Source of the DNA: Paenibacillus sp. JQZ6Y-1
GTDB lineage: Bacteria; Bacillota; Bacilli; Paenibacillales; Paenibacillaceae
Direction: 5' to 3'
DNA length: 64,000 bases
Assembly: GCF_040719145.1 (NCBI RefSeq)
Contig: NZ_JBFDUZ010000001.1
Span: 2,418,001 to 2,482,000 of the forward strand
How positions within the stretch are numbered: the first letter of the stretch is position 1; the number at the start of each line of letters is the position of its first letter. Under the pieces are notes generated by a model. The model saw only the letters and a program-made list of their open reading frames with translations. It did no database searches and was not told the DNA's origin. The position numbers were made by a program, and so were the translations under genes. Of the stretch, positions 54,613 through 64,000 are shown one piece after another.

Positions 54613-55205
54613 TTTGTATTCATCCCTTCGATTGGCTCATCGTAGACCGAATCGTAAAAATACGGCTCTAGCCGTGTTTTCACACTCGCTCTCGCACGAA
54701 ACAAAAGAGACTTGACGGAGCTAACACTCTGACAGAGGATATCTGCAATTTCCTGATAATCCAACTGGTCATATTCGCGGAGGATCAAAGCGGACCGCTG
54801 CTTCTCAGGCAGTTGGTCAATCGCATCCCGTACCATCTGTACGCGCTCGCCACGGAGAACGGCATGTTCTGGAACCATCGTATTCGGAGCTACAGGCGTA
54901 TAGCCGCTCTCTTCCAGTGGTACATTACCTGCCTTGTGCTTGCGCAGTTCGCTAAGCACCGTATTGCGTGCAATGGTGTACAGCCAGGTGGAGAATGAAG
55001 CATCCACCTCACGGAAGGAATGTAGGCTTTTGTATGCCTTATAAAACGTTTCCGAACACAGGTCTTCCGCCATCATTTCCAGATTGGCGCTTTTTAACAT
55101 ATGGTAAATGAATGCCAGGATTTTACGCTGGTAACGGCGCATAAGCTCGGAATACAGCTCTACATCACCGTTCTTTATTTCCTGAATGATCAGGGAATCT
55201 GTCAT
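54609..55205 (-). CDS. ECF-type RNA polymerase sigma factor
   Basis: A 198-residue sigma-70 family ECF factor. Region 2 (about 20-90) has LCSETFYKAYKSLHSFR and ASFSTWLYTIARN; region 4 (about 130-185) has AIDQLPEKQRSALILREYDQLDYQEIADIL and the helix-turn-helix VKSLLFRARASVKTRL. It would direct polymerase to envelope-stress promoters when released from its membrane anti-sigma factor. Specific group not assigned. Confidence 0.94.
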   Translation of the reverse strand: MTDSLIIQEIKNGDVELYSELMRRYQRKILAFIYHMLKSANLEMMAEDLCSETFYKAYKSLHSFREVDASFSTWLYTIARNTVLSELRKHKAGNVPLEESGYTPVAPNTMVPEHAVLRGERVQMVRDAIDQLPEKQRSALILREYDQLDYQEIADILCQSVSSVKSLLFRARASVKTRLEPYFYDSVYDEPIEGMNTK

Positions 55206-55815
55206 TGAAATGCGACCCTCCTCATTGCTGCCGCCGCATCTTCCAGTTCCTATGTATTCATTAATACCGAACTGGGCGGCAAAAGTTGCGGTTCATGACT
55301 GAAAACCCGCACTTTACAGCAATTCACTGATTTTATAAGTAGATGGAGTGCCTGCTGGACAGCCTGCAGGCGGACAAGAGACAATCTTTAAACGTCAATC
55401 ACGACCTAAACGGAGAGCTTGCATACTTGCAATCTATACAATCAACGGATCATTATCATTAGCACATATAACATCATAAAAGGCAGGCAAAGAAACACAA
55501 CCTTTATATCATACCTGACTTTTAGACGTAACGCAAAGTCGAAAGGTTGCTGTACATGCCAAAAACGCATTGAAGAAAATGGTAGCAAAAGGGCATTGTA
55601 AGGGATTGCAATGTATTGCAGGTGGGCAAGAAACGGATGTTTTTCATTATGTATACACGCAAAAATCGCTGCCGTTCTGTACTACATCCACCGCCGCACT
55701 CTCTGCCGGAAGGGTGCTTTATGTAAACACGTCTTTTCTTTATACCATAAAACGATATGCAGTACCAAATTTGGCAGATTCGAGTTATGGGATAGTAGAT
55801 GATTATAAGTCCAGA
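55206..55815. other. Gap without a recognised gene
   Basis: About 610 bases upstream of the sigma gene. Both strands contain frames of about 95 codons overlapping each other, but neither has a good ribosome binding site, conserved motif or coding-like composition. It probably holds the sigma promoter. Confidence 0.5.
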
Positions 55816-55907
55816 CAAAAAAAGAAACCGCTAACATTTGTTAGCGGCTGAGTCCCCTATTTCAGAAACTCTAGTTATTGGATAGGAGTGGAGAGAAACC
55901 ATACTGT
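55816..55907 (-). ncRNA. Candidate small RNA or short regulatory leader
   Basis: On the minus strand a promoter (see 55914-55943) would start near 55907 and a perfect hairpin CCGCTAACA/TGTTAGCGG (55828-55836, 55839-55847) with a T tract ends at about 55816. The transcript of about 92 nt carries no ORF with an RBS. An upstream stem (CCTAT/ATAGG) is possible. No known sRNA family was recognised. Confidence 0.45.
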
Positions 55908-55943
55908 AGTTACAGTATACTGTATGCGCTTTCATTTCGTCAA
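55902..55943 (-). promoter_or_regulatory. Promoter with overlapping palindromic operators
   Basis: TTGACG (55938-55943), an 18-bp spacer and TATACT (55914-55919) read on the minus strand. ATACTGTA-GT-TACAGTAT (55902-55919) and TACAGTATACTGTA (55911-55924) are two perfect overlapping palindromes across the -10 box, a classic repressor-site layout. Confidence 0.6.
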
Positions 55944-55989
55944 CCCCTTTCCGTTATTTTTTTGAAGTTTTTTAATTTTTTTGTATTTT

Positions 55990-56038
55990 ATAAAAAACAC
56001 CCCCTGTGAGGATGGATTTCCATTTTGGAAATGCCATC
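55990..56038 (-). terminator. Possible terminator of the trp-hisC-tyrA unit
   Basis: GATGG and TTTCC (56011-56021) pair with GGAAA and CCATC (56027-56038) with a small bulge; a T tract follows only after about 13 bases on the minus strand. Weak call. Confidence 0.35.
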
Positions 56039-56159
56039 ACTCATCCAAGAGGTGCATGTTGTCATACAAATTGCAATACAAAGTGAATGACAGAGCTGTA
56101 TGTTTTATCCATTGTATTGATGCTTATCCAAGCATACTATCTTCCTTATACGGGTAGCA

Positions 56160-57266
56160 TCAGACGCGTGCAAATACACTGTACTGGCTATCCAGCAGCA
56201 TAGCCTTCGCCTGCTCCATATCGTGCTCATTGCGGAACGACAGACGCATTACGCCCGGTACATCCTCCCGGCTCTCAATAATCTGCACATTGCTAATATT
56301 GATGCCACGGTTACCGATCTCGGTCGTAATTTTACCAATAATACCAGGATGATCCGGTACATCGAGATACAGATCGTACAGAGTGGTAATCATGCCCTTG
56401 CGACGCTCCGGCAATTCATCGCGGAATGCACCGGCTTGTTCAAACTGCTGTTCAATACCCCGTGCGTCCTGATTTTCCAGCAGCTCCACGAATTCCTGTA
56501 CACCCTTGTTCCAGTCTTGCAACAAATCCAGTACGATGTGCCGATTGTTCAGCAAAATGTCACGCCAAACGATCGGATCGCTGGAGGCAATACGTGTAAT
56601 ATCACGGAAGCCGCCCGCAGCTAGCATCCGATACAGCGGATTATTTTCATTATAGCCGCGAATCTGATTGACTAGTGCTACGGCAATCACATGCGGTAAA
56701 TGGCTGATTGCGCCGACAATCTCGTCGTGCAGCACCGGCTCTACTTTTACTACTTGCGCGCGGGTATGCGCAGTCAGCAACTCGGCGAGACGCTCATATG
56801 CCGCAGTAGGTACATGCTCCGGTGGTGTCAGTACATAGTAGGCATTTTCAAATAGCAGTGCCGAAGCTGCACCTACGCCGGAGCGTTCAGAGCCTGCCAT
56901 CGGATGACCACCGATAAAATGCACACCATCACTCAGCTTCAGCTGCTCTGCGCAAGCATTGATCGATGCCTTGGTGCTGCCGACATCAGTAATAATGCAG
57001 CCCTTTTTCAACGGTAGGCGGCTTAGTTGTTCTAGATAGCTGTTCAGTAAACTGACAGGTACGCATAGAAAAATAAAGTCCGCATCCAGCGCAGCCTCCT
57101 CTACCGAAAGCGTCGCATGATCCACAACCTGTCTTTCCTGAAAGGTATGTATCAATTCGGGCAGGTGCGTGTATCCAGTTATATGCAGTCCCGGCTTGTC
57201 TTTAAAGCAAAGCGCTAGCGAACCGCCGATCAGCCCTACACCGAAAATCGCAATGTTTGTCGTCAT
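56160..57266 (-). CDS. tyrA: Prephenate dehydrogenase
   Basis: NAD-dependent oxidative decarboxylation of prephenate to 4-hydroxyphenylpyruvate for tyrosine. IAIFGVGLIGGSLALCF at about 5-21 is the NAD loop, GGHPMAGSERSGVGAA near 125 the catalytic histidine region, and the last 75 residues form an ACT domain (LYLDVPDHPGIIGKI) for feedback. The start at 57266 gives 368 residues; an ATG five codons earlier is possible since neither RBS is strong. The 143-base spacer from hisC contains two strong hairpins. Confidence 0.94.
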   Translation of the reverse strand: MTTNIAIFGVGLIGGSLALCFKDKPGLHITGYTHLPELIHTFQERQVVDHATLSVEEAALDADFIFLCVPVSLLNSYLEQLSRLPLKKGCIITDVGSTKASINACAEQLKLSDGVHFIGGHPMAGSERSGVGAASALLFENAYYVLTPPEHVPTAAYERLAELLTAHTRAQVVKVEPVLHDEIVGAISHLPHVIAVALVNQIRGYNENNPLYRMLAAGGFRDITRIASSDPIVWRDILLNNRHIVLDLLQDWNKGVQEFVELLENQDARGIEQQFEQAGAFRDELPERRKGMITTLYDLYLDVPDHPGIIGKITTEIGNRGINISNVQIIESREDVPGVMRLSFRNEHDMEQAKAMLLDSQYSVFARV

Positions 57267-57300
57267 TAGTATCCCACTCATTCTTTATCGATTGTCTTTC

Positions 57301-57383
57301 CTGCTGCGTTAAAGCAGCAGAATCTATGATGCTACCAAACAGCCGAAGGTGGCGCCGCGCTGCCGATTGATAGCAGTCGCGGC
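57301..57383 (-). other. Two stable hairpins in the hisC-tyrA spacer
   Basis: CTGCTGC/GCAGCAG (57301-57307, 57314-57320) and GCCGCG+CTGC/GCAG+CGCGGC (57354-57363, 57373-57383, one bulged base). No T tract follows either, so they are not typical terminators. They may be mRNA-processing or stability elements. Confidence 0.5.
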
Positions 57384-57409
57384 ATGTGCCATTCGTCTGA
57401 AGGTTTTCT

Positions 57410-58507
57410 TTATACCGTTGCCACTTGCTCTTGCAGGGTTTCTTCCAGCGCACGAATAAACGCTTCATTCTCTTCCGGCGTACCGATCGTCACGCGGATA
57501 TAGGTCGGATACTTCTGGTGACCCGCACGGATAATCACCCCGCGACGTAGCATTCCCTGAAAAATATCCATTGCATTGTGCTTCGTATCCACCATGATAA
57601 AATTCGTTTCGCTTGGGAAATAAGGTAGACCCAATCGGTCAAATTCACCCAGCAGTACATCCATACCTTCACGATTTTTGGTACGGCAATCATCAACAAA
57701 TTGTTGATCCCGAATCGCCTGACGTGCCGCAGCCTGAGCGATACGTGAGGTATTGAATGGCTCACGCACCTGATTGACCAGCTTCACAACATCTGCATTA
57801 CCGATACCGTAACCGATACGCAGTGCAGCCAGCCCGTAGATTTTGGAAAATGTACGCAAAATGAGCAAATTAGGATAACGATCTAGCAGCTTAATACTTT
57901 GCGGATATTGCTCTGCCACGACATACTCATAGTATGCCTCATCCAGCACAACCAGCACATGCTCTGGTACACGATCCATAAAGCTAATCAGCTCATTTTC
58001 CGGTACAAAGGTTCCCGTCGGATTGTTCGGATTGCACACCCATACGATCTTGGTCGCTTCGCTAACGGCGGCGATCATGGCATGCAAATCATGCGTACCA
58101 TCTACTAAAGGTACTTCCACTACTGTTGCGCCTTCGATCTCGGCATTGCTTTTATATACGGAAAAGGTCTGATCCGCCATGATCGTCTCATCGTCCGGCT
58201 CCAAAAATGCACGCGCCGTTAGTGAAATGATCTCGTCTGATCCACAACCAAAAATAATCTGATTGGATTGTACGCCCAGATGCTGCGCCAATTCGGCAGT
58301 CAACTCCACCGCACCGCCGTCTGGATACAGATACAGCTGGGATAATTCGTCTATGATCGCCTGCTGTACAGATGGCGCAGAACCGTACGGATTTTCATTG
58401 GAAGCTAGCTTGATGACTTTTTCCAGTCCAAGCTCGCGTTTCACTTCTTCAATCGGTTTGCCCGGCTGATAAACGGGAATATTCACAATACGGGATTTCG
58501 GTTTCAC
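57410..58507 (-). CDS. hisC: Histidinol-phosphate aminotransferase
   Basis: PLP aminotransferase of histidine synthesis; inside trp operons it also transaminates aromatic keto acids. GTG start at 58507 chosen because GAAGGAG lies nine bases upstream; an ATG six codons earlier lacks one. The 365 residues show LASNENPYGSAP near 30, CNPNNPTGT near 155, VLDEAYYEY near 185 and the lysine motif RTFSKIYGLAALRIGYG near 212-228. Confidence 0.95.
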   Translation of the reverse strand: MKPKSRIVNIPVYQPGKPIEEVKRELGLEKVIKLASNENPYGSAPSVQQAIIDELSQLYLYPDGGAVELTAELAQHLGVQSNQIIFGCGSDEIISLTARAFLEPDDETIMADQTFSVYKSNAEIEGATVVEVPLVDGTHDLHAMIAAVSEATKIVWVCNPNNPTGTFVPENELISFMDRVPEHVLVVLDEAYYEYVVAEQYPQSIKLLDRYPNLLILRTFSKIYGLAALRIGYGIGNADVVKLVNQVREPFNTSRIAQAAARQAIRDQQFVDDCRTKNREGMDVLLGEFDRLGLPYFPSETNFIMVDTKHNAMDIFQGMLRRGVIIRAGHQKYPTYIRVTIGTPEENEAFIRALEETLQEQVATV

Positions 58508-58628
58508 TATGCACAACTCCTTCAAGCATCATCGTTAGGAAACGCCGAAACTCCGGCATACCTGTCTGCCACAGCAGAGATATACACGGAGTACTCAGCA
58601 TTGCCTGTATATGTGTAATTGGGTAAAC

Positions 58629-59462
58629 TTATTTGCTTCCTTTTAATTCTGCCACAAAATTGCGAATTTGCAACAATCCGTCCGCCTTGCGTGCCGGATC
58701 CGTCAGCAGTGGAATCTGTGATTCAATATGACGTACAATCGCACTACCGACAACAACACCATCGCAAAATTGGGAGAATTGCTTGACCTGCTCATGGCTG
58801 GAAATGCCGAAGCCAACCGCAACTGGCAAGTCTGTATTTTCCTTCACGCTATTGATGAACTGCTCCACATTATTGTGGAACGATGCACGTTCACCCGTCA
58901 CGCCTAGCGAAGATACGCAGTATACGAATCCCTGTGCTCCATTTAGAATCGAAGAGATACGCTCATGCGATGTCGGCGCAACTAATGGTACCAAGCTGAT
59001 ACCAGCTTCACGCGAACGTGCTCGCATATCTTCCGACTCCTCCACCGGCAAATCCGGTACGATCATGCCACTGATGTCATAATGACGCATCTGCTCAAAG
59101 AATCGCTCCAATCCGTATTGCAAAATGGGATTGTAATACGTAAACAGAATAAACGGCATCTGCACGCCGCGCTCCCGTGCCTGCGAAGCAACCTCAAAGC
59201 AGGTATCAATCGTCACTTGATGCGTTAAGGCACGCTGGGAAGCGCGCTGGATCACCGGTCCATCTGCAAGCGGATCAGAATAAGGAACACCCAGCTCCAA
59301 AATATTGCAGCCTGCCGCTTCCAGCTCGACGATAATATCAACGGTAATTTGCGGATCGGGATCACCAACGGTCAGAAACGGAATTAACGCCGTTTCGCCC
59401 GCTTCCTTCAGCTTAGCAAAGGTAACATCCATCCGGTTCTGACTTTGTCCTGTTACACTCAC
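58629..59462 (-). CDS. trpA: Tryptophan synthase alpha chain
   Basis: Splits indole-3-glycerol phosphate to indole and glyceraldehyde 3-phosphate. A TIM barrel of 277 residues: [12 protein letters not shown] near 22 and [18 protein letters not shown] near 55-72, containing the catalytic glutamate and aspartate; [10 protein letters not shown] and VVGSAIV near the end. Overlaps trpB by ATGA. Confidence 0.96.
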   Translation of the reverse strand: MSVTGQSQNRMDVTFAKLKEAGETALIPFLTVGDPDPQITVDIIVELEAAGCNILELGVPYSDPLADGPVIQRASQRALTHQVTIDTCFEVASQARERGVQMPFILFTYYNPILQYGLERFFEQMRHYDISGMIVPDLPVEESEDMRARSREAGISLVPLVAPTSHERISSILNGAQGFVYCVSSLGVTGERASFHNNVEQFINSVKENTDLPVAVGFGISSHEQVKQFSQFCDGVVVGSAIVRHIESQIPLLTDPARKADGLLQIRNFVAELKGSK

Positions 59463-60655
59463 AGCGATCCCTCCCGCTCATATTTCATAATCGATTCCAC
59501 GTCTTTGTCGCCGCGACCGGATAGACAAACGACCAGCAGCTGATCTGCTGTCATTTCCTTCGCCAGCTTCACCGTATGAGCAATCGCATGTGCCGATTCC
59601 AGTGCAGGAATAATCCCTTCGGTACGGCAAAGCAGCTTGAGTGCATCAATCGCCTCTTGGTCGGTAATCGGTACATATTGAGCGCGTTCAATATCTTTTA
59701 GGTACGAATGCTCTGGTCCAACGCCGGGATAATCAAGACCAGCGGATACGGAATGCGCTTCTTGCACCTGACCATACTGATCCTGCAGCAGATAACTCAT
59801 GGAGCCTTGGAATACACCTTTGGTGCCGAGACTCATCGTTGCAGCATGCAGTGGCGTATCAATCCCGCGCCCCGCAGCCTCTACCCCGATCAGACGAACC
59901 TCTGTATCATTAATAAACGGGTAAAACATACCGATCGCATTGCTACCGCCACCAATCGCCGCGACTACCGTATGCGGCAGACGATTTTCCTTTTCCAAAA
60001 TCTGACGACGTGTCTCGTCGCCGATAACACGTTGGAAGTTACGCACCATCATCGGATACGGATGTGGTCCGACCGCAGAGCCGAGAATATAGAATGTATC
60101 TTCTACATTGCTGACCCAGTAGCGCAATGCTTCATTGCCCGCATCCTTGAGCGTACGCGTACCAGACGTAACGGGAACGACTTCCGCACCTAGCATATTC
60201 ATACGGAATACGTTCAGCTGTTGGCGTTTGATGTCCTCTTCGCCCATGAACACTTTGCATTCTAGCCCCATCAGCGCCGCGACAGTCGCTGTAGCAACAC
60301 CATGCTGCCCCGCGCCCGTTTCGGCGATGACTTTCTGCTTGCCCATGCGTTTCGCTAGCAGCGCTTGACCAATTGCATTGTTAATCTTGTGCGCACCCGT
60401 ATGGTTGAGGTCTTCGCGTTTGAGATAGATTTTCGGTCCACCCAGATGTCGAGTCAAGCCTTCCGCATAATACAGCGAAGTCTCGCGACCGGAGTATTCT
60501 TTGAGCAGATAATCCACTTCCTGTTGGAATTGTGCATCATCCGCGTATTTACGATACGATTCCTCAAGTTCGATCAGTGCGTTCATCAGCGTTTCTGGTA
60601 CATAACGTCCACCAAAATCGCCAAATCTTCCTTTTGCATCAGGTAATGTTGTCAT
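59459..60655 (-). CDS. trpB: Tryptophan synthase beta chain
   Basis: Joins indole with serine to give tryptophan, using PLP. The 398 residues have [19 protein letters not shown] near 83-101, with the cofactor lysine, [14 protein letters not shown] near 108, and [10 protein letters not shown] near 230, the phosphate loop. The start codon overlaps the trpF stop (TAATG). Confidence 0.97.
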   Translation of the reverse strand: MTTLPDAKGRFGDFGGRYVPETLMNALIELEESYRKYADDAQFQQEVDYLLKEYSGRETSLYYAEGLTRHLGGPKIYLKREDLNHTGAHKINNAIGQALLAKRMGKQKVIAETGAGQHGVATATVAALMGLECKVFMGEEDIKRQQLNVFRMNMLGAEVVPVTSGTRTLKDAGNEALRYWVSNVEDTFYILGSAVGPHPYPMMVRNFQRVIGDETRRQILEKENRLPHTVVAAIGGGSNAIGMFYPFINDTEVRLIGVEAAGRGIDTPLHAATMSLGTKGVFQGSMSYLLQDQYGQVQEAHSVSAGLDYPGVGPEHSYLKDIERAQYVPITDQEAIDALKLLCRTEGIIPALESAHAIAHTVKLAKEMTADQLLVVCLSGRGDKDVESIMKYEREGSL

Positions 60656-61581
60656 TATGATCTCGCCCTCTCCACAAACTGTTTGATTTTATCGATATCC
60701 TTAACTCCATCGCTCTCGACTCCGCTCGATACGTCAATGCCTTCCAGCGGATAGCCGTGAACCAGTGTATCTACATTATCTGGATTGAGTCCACCTGCAA
60801 TCAGCAGCGGAATCCCGCGAGCTGATGTCCAGCGGTGATAAGCTTCAATCTCTTCCCAAGCAAATGTTTTGCCCGATCCACCACCGTACAGCGGATCATG
60901 AGTATCAAGTAAAAAGGCGTCTACAACGCCTTCGTAGGGGCTGCATTGTTGGTGAACAGCGGCAGAATCAGATTGATTCTCAACTTTGATGTTGCCTCCT
61001 GTATGGTGGAATGGATCTGTATGATTTGTCAGATCTGCATCAGGTTGCGGATCTGCGATTTTTGTATGAACGTCCGTTGGTTTCTGCGAATTCGGCGCTT
61101 CCTGCACCTCATTTGCCGGCTTTGTAGATGCTGCTTGTACAGAAATGACTTTAATGACTGGTTTGTGTAACGTCTCCCGTACTTGCCGACAAAATTCAGG
61201 CGTTTCCTTGCCATGCAGCTGAATTACGTCCAGCGGCGCTATATCCGTAATATGCACCAGCTCTTCCAATGTCGGGTCTACAAACACGCCGACACTTTTT
61301 GGAATCTGTCCCTGCGGCCACTGCTTCAACACATCTATCAGCTGCGCAGCGCGCTCACGGTCAATTTGTCGCTTACTGCGTGCAAAGACAAAGCCGATAT
61401 AATCGACCGGTAATGGTATCATAGATTTTAGCACTTCAACGCTTTGAAGTCCACAGATTTTTATCTTCACATCTGCGTCGCTTTGGTCATCAACTACCGG
61501 TATAGATGCTAAATTAAGATTGTTGTCACGCTGTGGATTGGAACTGAATTGCGGACGAAATGTAATGTCATTTTCAGTCAT
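60655..61581 (-). CDS. trpF: Phosphoribosylanthranilate isomerase with unusual extension and insertion
   Basis: Isomerises phosphoribosylanthranilate. From the start at 61581 (AGGA upstream) the protein has 308 residues against a usual 200-215. C43 in VKIKICGL and D226 in AFLLDTHD are the catalytic pair, and [10 protein letters not shown] and GIDVSSGVE the phosphate-binding loops, so it should be active. Residues 1-38 are an added N-terminal stretch. Residues about 150-213 are a low-complexity insertion rich in Pro, Asn, Asp and Gln placed between core strands. The earlier ATG at 61602 would add seven residues. It overlaps trpC. Confidence 0.93.
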   Translation of the reverse strand: MTENDITFRPQFSSNPQRDNNLNLASIPVVDDQSDADVKIKICGLQSVEVLKSMIPLPVDYIGFVFARSKRQIDRERAAQLIDVLKQWPQGQIPKSVGVFVDPTLEELVHITDIAPLDVIQLHGKETPEFCRQVRETLHKPVIKVISVQAASTKPANEVQEAPNSQKPTDVHTKIADPQPDADLTNHTDPFHHTGGNIKVENQSDSAAVHQQCSPYEGVVDAFLLDTHDPLYGGGSGKTFAWEEIEAYHRWTSARGIPLLIAGGLNPDNVDTLVHGYPLEGIDVSSGVESDGVKDIDKIKQFVERARS

Positions 61582-62410
61582 GGGAAATTCCTGCCTGACC
61601 ATTTGCTTCAGGCTCTGCTGGTGCCATCAAGTTACGTACAGCTGCTTCAATATCCGGCTGGCGCATAAAGTATTCGCCTACCAGTACTCCCGCTGCGCCC
61701 GCTTGCTGTACATATTCAATATCCTCTACCGACATAATGCCACTCTCGCTGATCAATGGCACACCTTCTGGTAACAAACGGATCAATTCTGCTGTCGTTG
61801 CCAAGGACGTCACAAAGGTACGCAGATCACGATTATTGACACCGATCAAGCCATGCTCCAATGCCCCCTTGGCATGCAGTACGGTTTCTAGCTCCGCCTG
61901 ATCGTGTACCTCAATCAGAACATCCAGCCCAAGCGATACCGCCACCTCGATATACCGTTCCAGCTGCTCATCTGTCAAAATAGCGGCAATCAGCAATATC
62001 GCATCTGCTCCGATCAGACGTGCTTCATAAATTTGACGCTCATCAATAATAAAATCCTTACGCAGCAATGGAAGTTGGATCGCCGCTCGAATATCGGTCA
62101 AATATTGATTATTTCCTTGGAAATATTGAACATCTGTCAGAATCGAAATACAGTCCGCACCTGCTTTTTCATAAGCAGTCGCAATCTGTACAGGTTGAAA
62201 ATCAGGACGAATCAACCCCTTCGACGGCGATGCCTTTTTCACCTCAGCAATCAGACCGAGACGACGATTCGGTGTTGCTGTCAATGCAGCACGAAATCCA
62301 CGCGTCGCTGGCAGTTCCGCAATCTTGCGTTCTGCTTCGCCCAATGAAAAATGACGTGCCAGTTCTTCCACTTCTTGTTGCTTAGTAACGACGATTTTAT
62401 CAAGATACAT
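61574..62410 (-). CDS. trpC: Indole-3-glycerol phosphate synthase
   Basis: Closes the indole ring from carboxyphenylamino-deoxyribulose phosphate. A TIM barrel of 278 residues: YLDKIVVTKQQEVEEL at the start, LIAEVKKASPSKGLI near 53-67 with the catalytic lysine, LRKDFIIDERQIYEA near 115-129, and LISESGIMS near 214. It overlaps trpD by 11 bases. Confidence 0.97.
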   Translation of the reverse strand: MYLDKIVVTKQQEVEELARHFSLGEAERKIAELPATRGFRAALTATPNRRLGLIAEVKKASPSKGLIRPDFQPVQIATAYEKAGADCISILTDVQYFQGNNQYLTDIRAAIQLPLLRKDFIIDERQIYEARLIGADAILLIAAILTDEQLERYIEVAVSLGLDVLIEVHDQAELETVLHAKGALEHGLIGVNNRDLRTFVTSLATTAELIRLLPEGVPLISESGIMSVEDIEYVQQAGAAGVLVGEYFMRQPDIEAAVRNLMAPAEPEANGQAGISHD

Positions 62411-63440
62411 AACTATGCGCCCCCGTAGTTTGGATTAGTTGCTGCAATTTGCCTGCGGCTACACCAGAATCAATCGCTTGTGCAGCAATCGCTGCTCCTT
62501 CTGCTAGCGTATTGGCTTTGCCAGACAAATAAATGCAGGCAGCACTGTTTGCTAGTACGACATCACGATAGGCGCCATGCTCACCATTCAATACACGGCG
62601 GATAATATCGGCATTTTGCTGTGCATCGCCGCCCAGCATATGTTCAAGTGGATGTGTATCCAGTCCAAAATCCGCCGGTGTGACTTCATACGTATGCACC
62701 TCGCCATCACGAAGCTCGGCAATGCGTGTCGGTGCGGCGATACTGATCTCGTCCAGCCCATCATGACTAGCAACGACCATCGCACGTTCTAAGCCAAGCA
62801 GATGCAGCGTTTGAGCAACCGTTTCAATTTTACTGCTATCATATAGACCGATCAGCTGGCGATCTGCACCTGCTGGGTTAGTCAGAGGGCCTAGCATATT
62901 AAATACGGTACGCACACCCAGTTCACGGCGAGTGGCTGCCGCATGCTTCATTGAAGGATGGAATACTTGCGCAAACAGGAAACAAATCCCGATCTCATTC
63001 AAACAGCTGGCAGCTTGTTCAGCATTCAAACCAATATTCACACCCAATGCTTCCAGCACATCTGCACTGCCTGCTTTACCAGATGCGGAGCGATTGCCAT
63101 GCTTGGCAACACGCACCGATACGGAAGCCGCGATAATCGCAGATACGGTGGAAATATTAAATTTGTGAATGCCTGATCCGCCTGTGCCGCATGTATCCAG
63201 CAGTCCAGCCGATAAGACCGGTACACGTCCGCCACTACGACGCATCGCTTCGGCAAAACCGGTAATTTCCTCCACCGTTTCACCTTTGATCCGCAGTCCA
63301 GTGAGCAAGCCGCCAATTTGGGAAGGCGTTGCTGTACCATCCATAATCGTACTCATGACTTCGTATGCTTGCTGACGCGACAGATGCTGACCTTGAATAA
63401 CGTCACCAATTGCCTGCTGTATGATTTCTCCTGTTTGCAT
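62400..63440 (-). CDS. trpD: Anthranilate phosphoribosyltransferase
   Basis: Transfers phosphoribosyl from PRPP to anthranilate. The 346 residues have DTCGTGGSGIHKFNIST near 83-99, KHGNRSASGKAGSADVLEALG near 114-134, and NMLGPLTNPAG near 182. The start has GGGGAGG upstream and lies 104 bases after trpE. Confidence 0.97.
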   Translation of the reverse strand: MQTGEIIQQAIGDVIQGQHLSRQQAYEVMSTIMDGTATPSQIGGLLTGLRIKGETVEEITGFAEAMRRSGGRVPVLSAGLLDTCGTGGSGIHKFNISTVSAIIAASVSVRVAKHGNRSASGKAGSADVLEALGVNIGLNAEQAASCLNEIGICFLFAQVFHPSMKHAAATRRELGVRTVFNMLGPLTNPAGADRQLIGLYDSSKIETVAQTLHLLGLERAMVVASHDGLDEISIAAPTRIAELRDGEVHTYEVTPADFGLDTHPLEHMLGGDAQQNADIIRRVLNGEHGAYRDVVLANSAACIYLSGKANTLAEGAAIAAQAIDSGVAAGKLQQLIQTTGAHSYVS

Positions 63441-63544
63441 CCCATTGTCCTCCCCTAAGTGTTGATTTCTATGATATGATCCGGCAAACTGCCGATTGAA
63501 TGACGAATGATGAATCTGATGACTTTCATATACAGATTGTCATG

Positions 63545-64000
63545 TTAGTCGCCCAGCTTCACTGGCTCGTAGCCATACAGATAATCGGGATTCGCTATAT
63601 TTTGCTCCTTGCTGCTTTTCGGTGGAAACATTGCTTCGGCAACACGAATCGATTTGAGCATCGCTTTGGCTTTGTTAACCGTCTCTTCGTATTCCTTTTC
63701 AGGAACCGAATCCCATACGATGCCTGCGCCTGCCTGTACATAGGCGCGTCCATGTTTGAAAATAATCGTCCGAATCGTAATACAAGCATCCATATTACCG
63801 GAGAAGCCTAGATAACCGATTGCTCCTGCATATGCGCCGCGCGCTTCATTCTCAATCTCAGCAATAATCTCCATCGCCCGTAGCTTCGGTGCGCCAGATA
63901 CCGTACCCGCTGGAAGACAGGACAGGAAGGCATCGAAAAAGTCCTTATCTTTACGAAGGGTACCCGATACATTGGATACGATGTGCATCACATGCGAATA
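63545..64000 (-). CDS. trpE: Anthranilate synthase component I, C-terminal end (partial)
   Basis: The gene runs off the right edge; the final 151 residues are visible. [31 protein letters not shown] and [17 protein letters not shown], then [19 protein letters not shown], are chorismate-binding signatures. It makes anthranilate from chorismate and an amino donor. It opens the trpEDCFBA order; a trpG/pabA subunit gene is not in view. The PabB or isochorismate synthase alternatives are unlikely given the trp context. Confidence 0.95.
   Translation of the reverse strand, partial: YSHVMHIVSNVSGTLRKDKDFFDAFLSCLPAGTVSGAPKLRAMEIIAEIENEARGAYAGAIGYLGFSGNMDACITIRTIIFKHGRAYVQAGAGIVWDSVPEKEYEETVNKAKAMLKSIRVAEAMFPPKSSKEQNIANPDYLYGYEPVKLGD

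Noticed and set aside
1..64000. CRISPR array, insertion sequence, prophage, tRNA or rRNA genes
   Set aside because: No regularly spaced repeats, transposase, phage or structural RNA gene was recognised by eye; a covariance scan was not possible.

Overview
The window comes from a low-to-mid GC Bacillota genome, most likely Paenibacillus or a close relative. The evidence is T-box leaders ahead of proline and leucine genes, bacillithiol genes, strong GGAGG ribosome binding sites, and a gene order that follows the Bacillus subtilis chromosome for long stretches (trpEDCFBA-hisC-tyrA, then ypiB/ypjA/yitT-type genes, mazG-dapB-mgsA-bshB1-bshA-cca-birA-panBCD-dinG, and asnS-dnaD). No rRNA, tRNA, CRISPR array, transposase or prophage gene was seen.

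Positions 1-7100, plus strand: the end of an aminotransferase gene, a proline T-box leader, proB-proA-proC, and directly overlapping proC the methionine-salvage genes mtnW-mtnX-mtnB. Positions 7100-9100: a secreted LysM protein (minus strand) whose mRNA begins with an unrecognised, well-folded leader, then about 1.1 kb of AT-rich DNA without genes.

Positions 9099-20030, minus strand, are the most interesting part. Eleven mostly overlapping genes form an amino-group-carrier-protein (LysW-type) biosynthetic operon: flavin reductase, carrier protein, LysX-type ligase, a lysine-less aminotransferase-like protein, a DegT-type aminotransferase, LysY-type reductase, a LysZ kinase fused to a LysK hydrolase, two transketolase halves, an MFS exporter and an L-amino-acid-ligase-like ATP-grasp enzyme. 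The pairing of carrier protein, transketolase and aminotransferase matches the logic by which Streptomyces makes 2,6-diamino-5,7-dihydroxyheptanoic acid for vazabitide-type compounds. The inferred path is: glutamate is loaded on the carrier, reduced to a semialdehyde, extended by two carbons, aminated, released, joined to a second amino acid and exported.

Positions 20300-43350: asnS-dnaD, ackA with a 3-hydroxyacyl-CoA dehydrogenase, an FtsH-like protease with a membrane partner, a sugar-binding lipoprotein plus chemoreceptor pair, a leucine T-box with leuA, a YpmB-like protein, mtaD, rex, dinG, a second chemoreceptor, and panBCD. panB is preceded by a long leader that ends in a terminator only about 40 bases before the start codon, which points to attenuation.

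Positions 43350-64000, minus strand except yitT: birA, cca, bacillithiol genes bshA and bshB1, mgsA, dapB, a MazG-like protein, a YitT membrane protein, a YpjA-like membrane protein, small regulatory/metabolic genes, an ECF sigma/anti-sigma pair, a candidate small RNA with a palindromic promoter, then tyrA, hisC and the trp operon running out of the window in trpE. TrpF is unusual in carrying an N-terminal extension and a roughly 64-residue low-complexity insertion.
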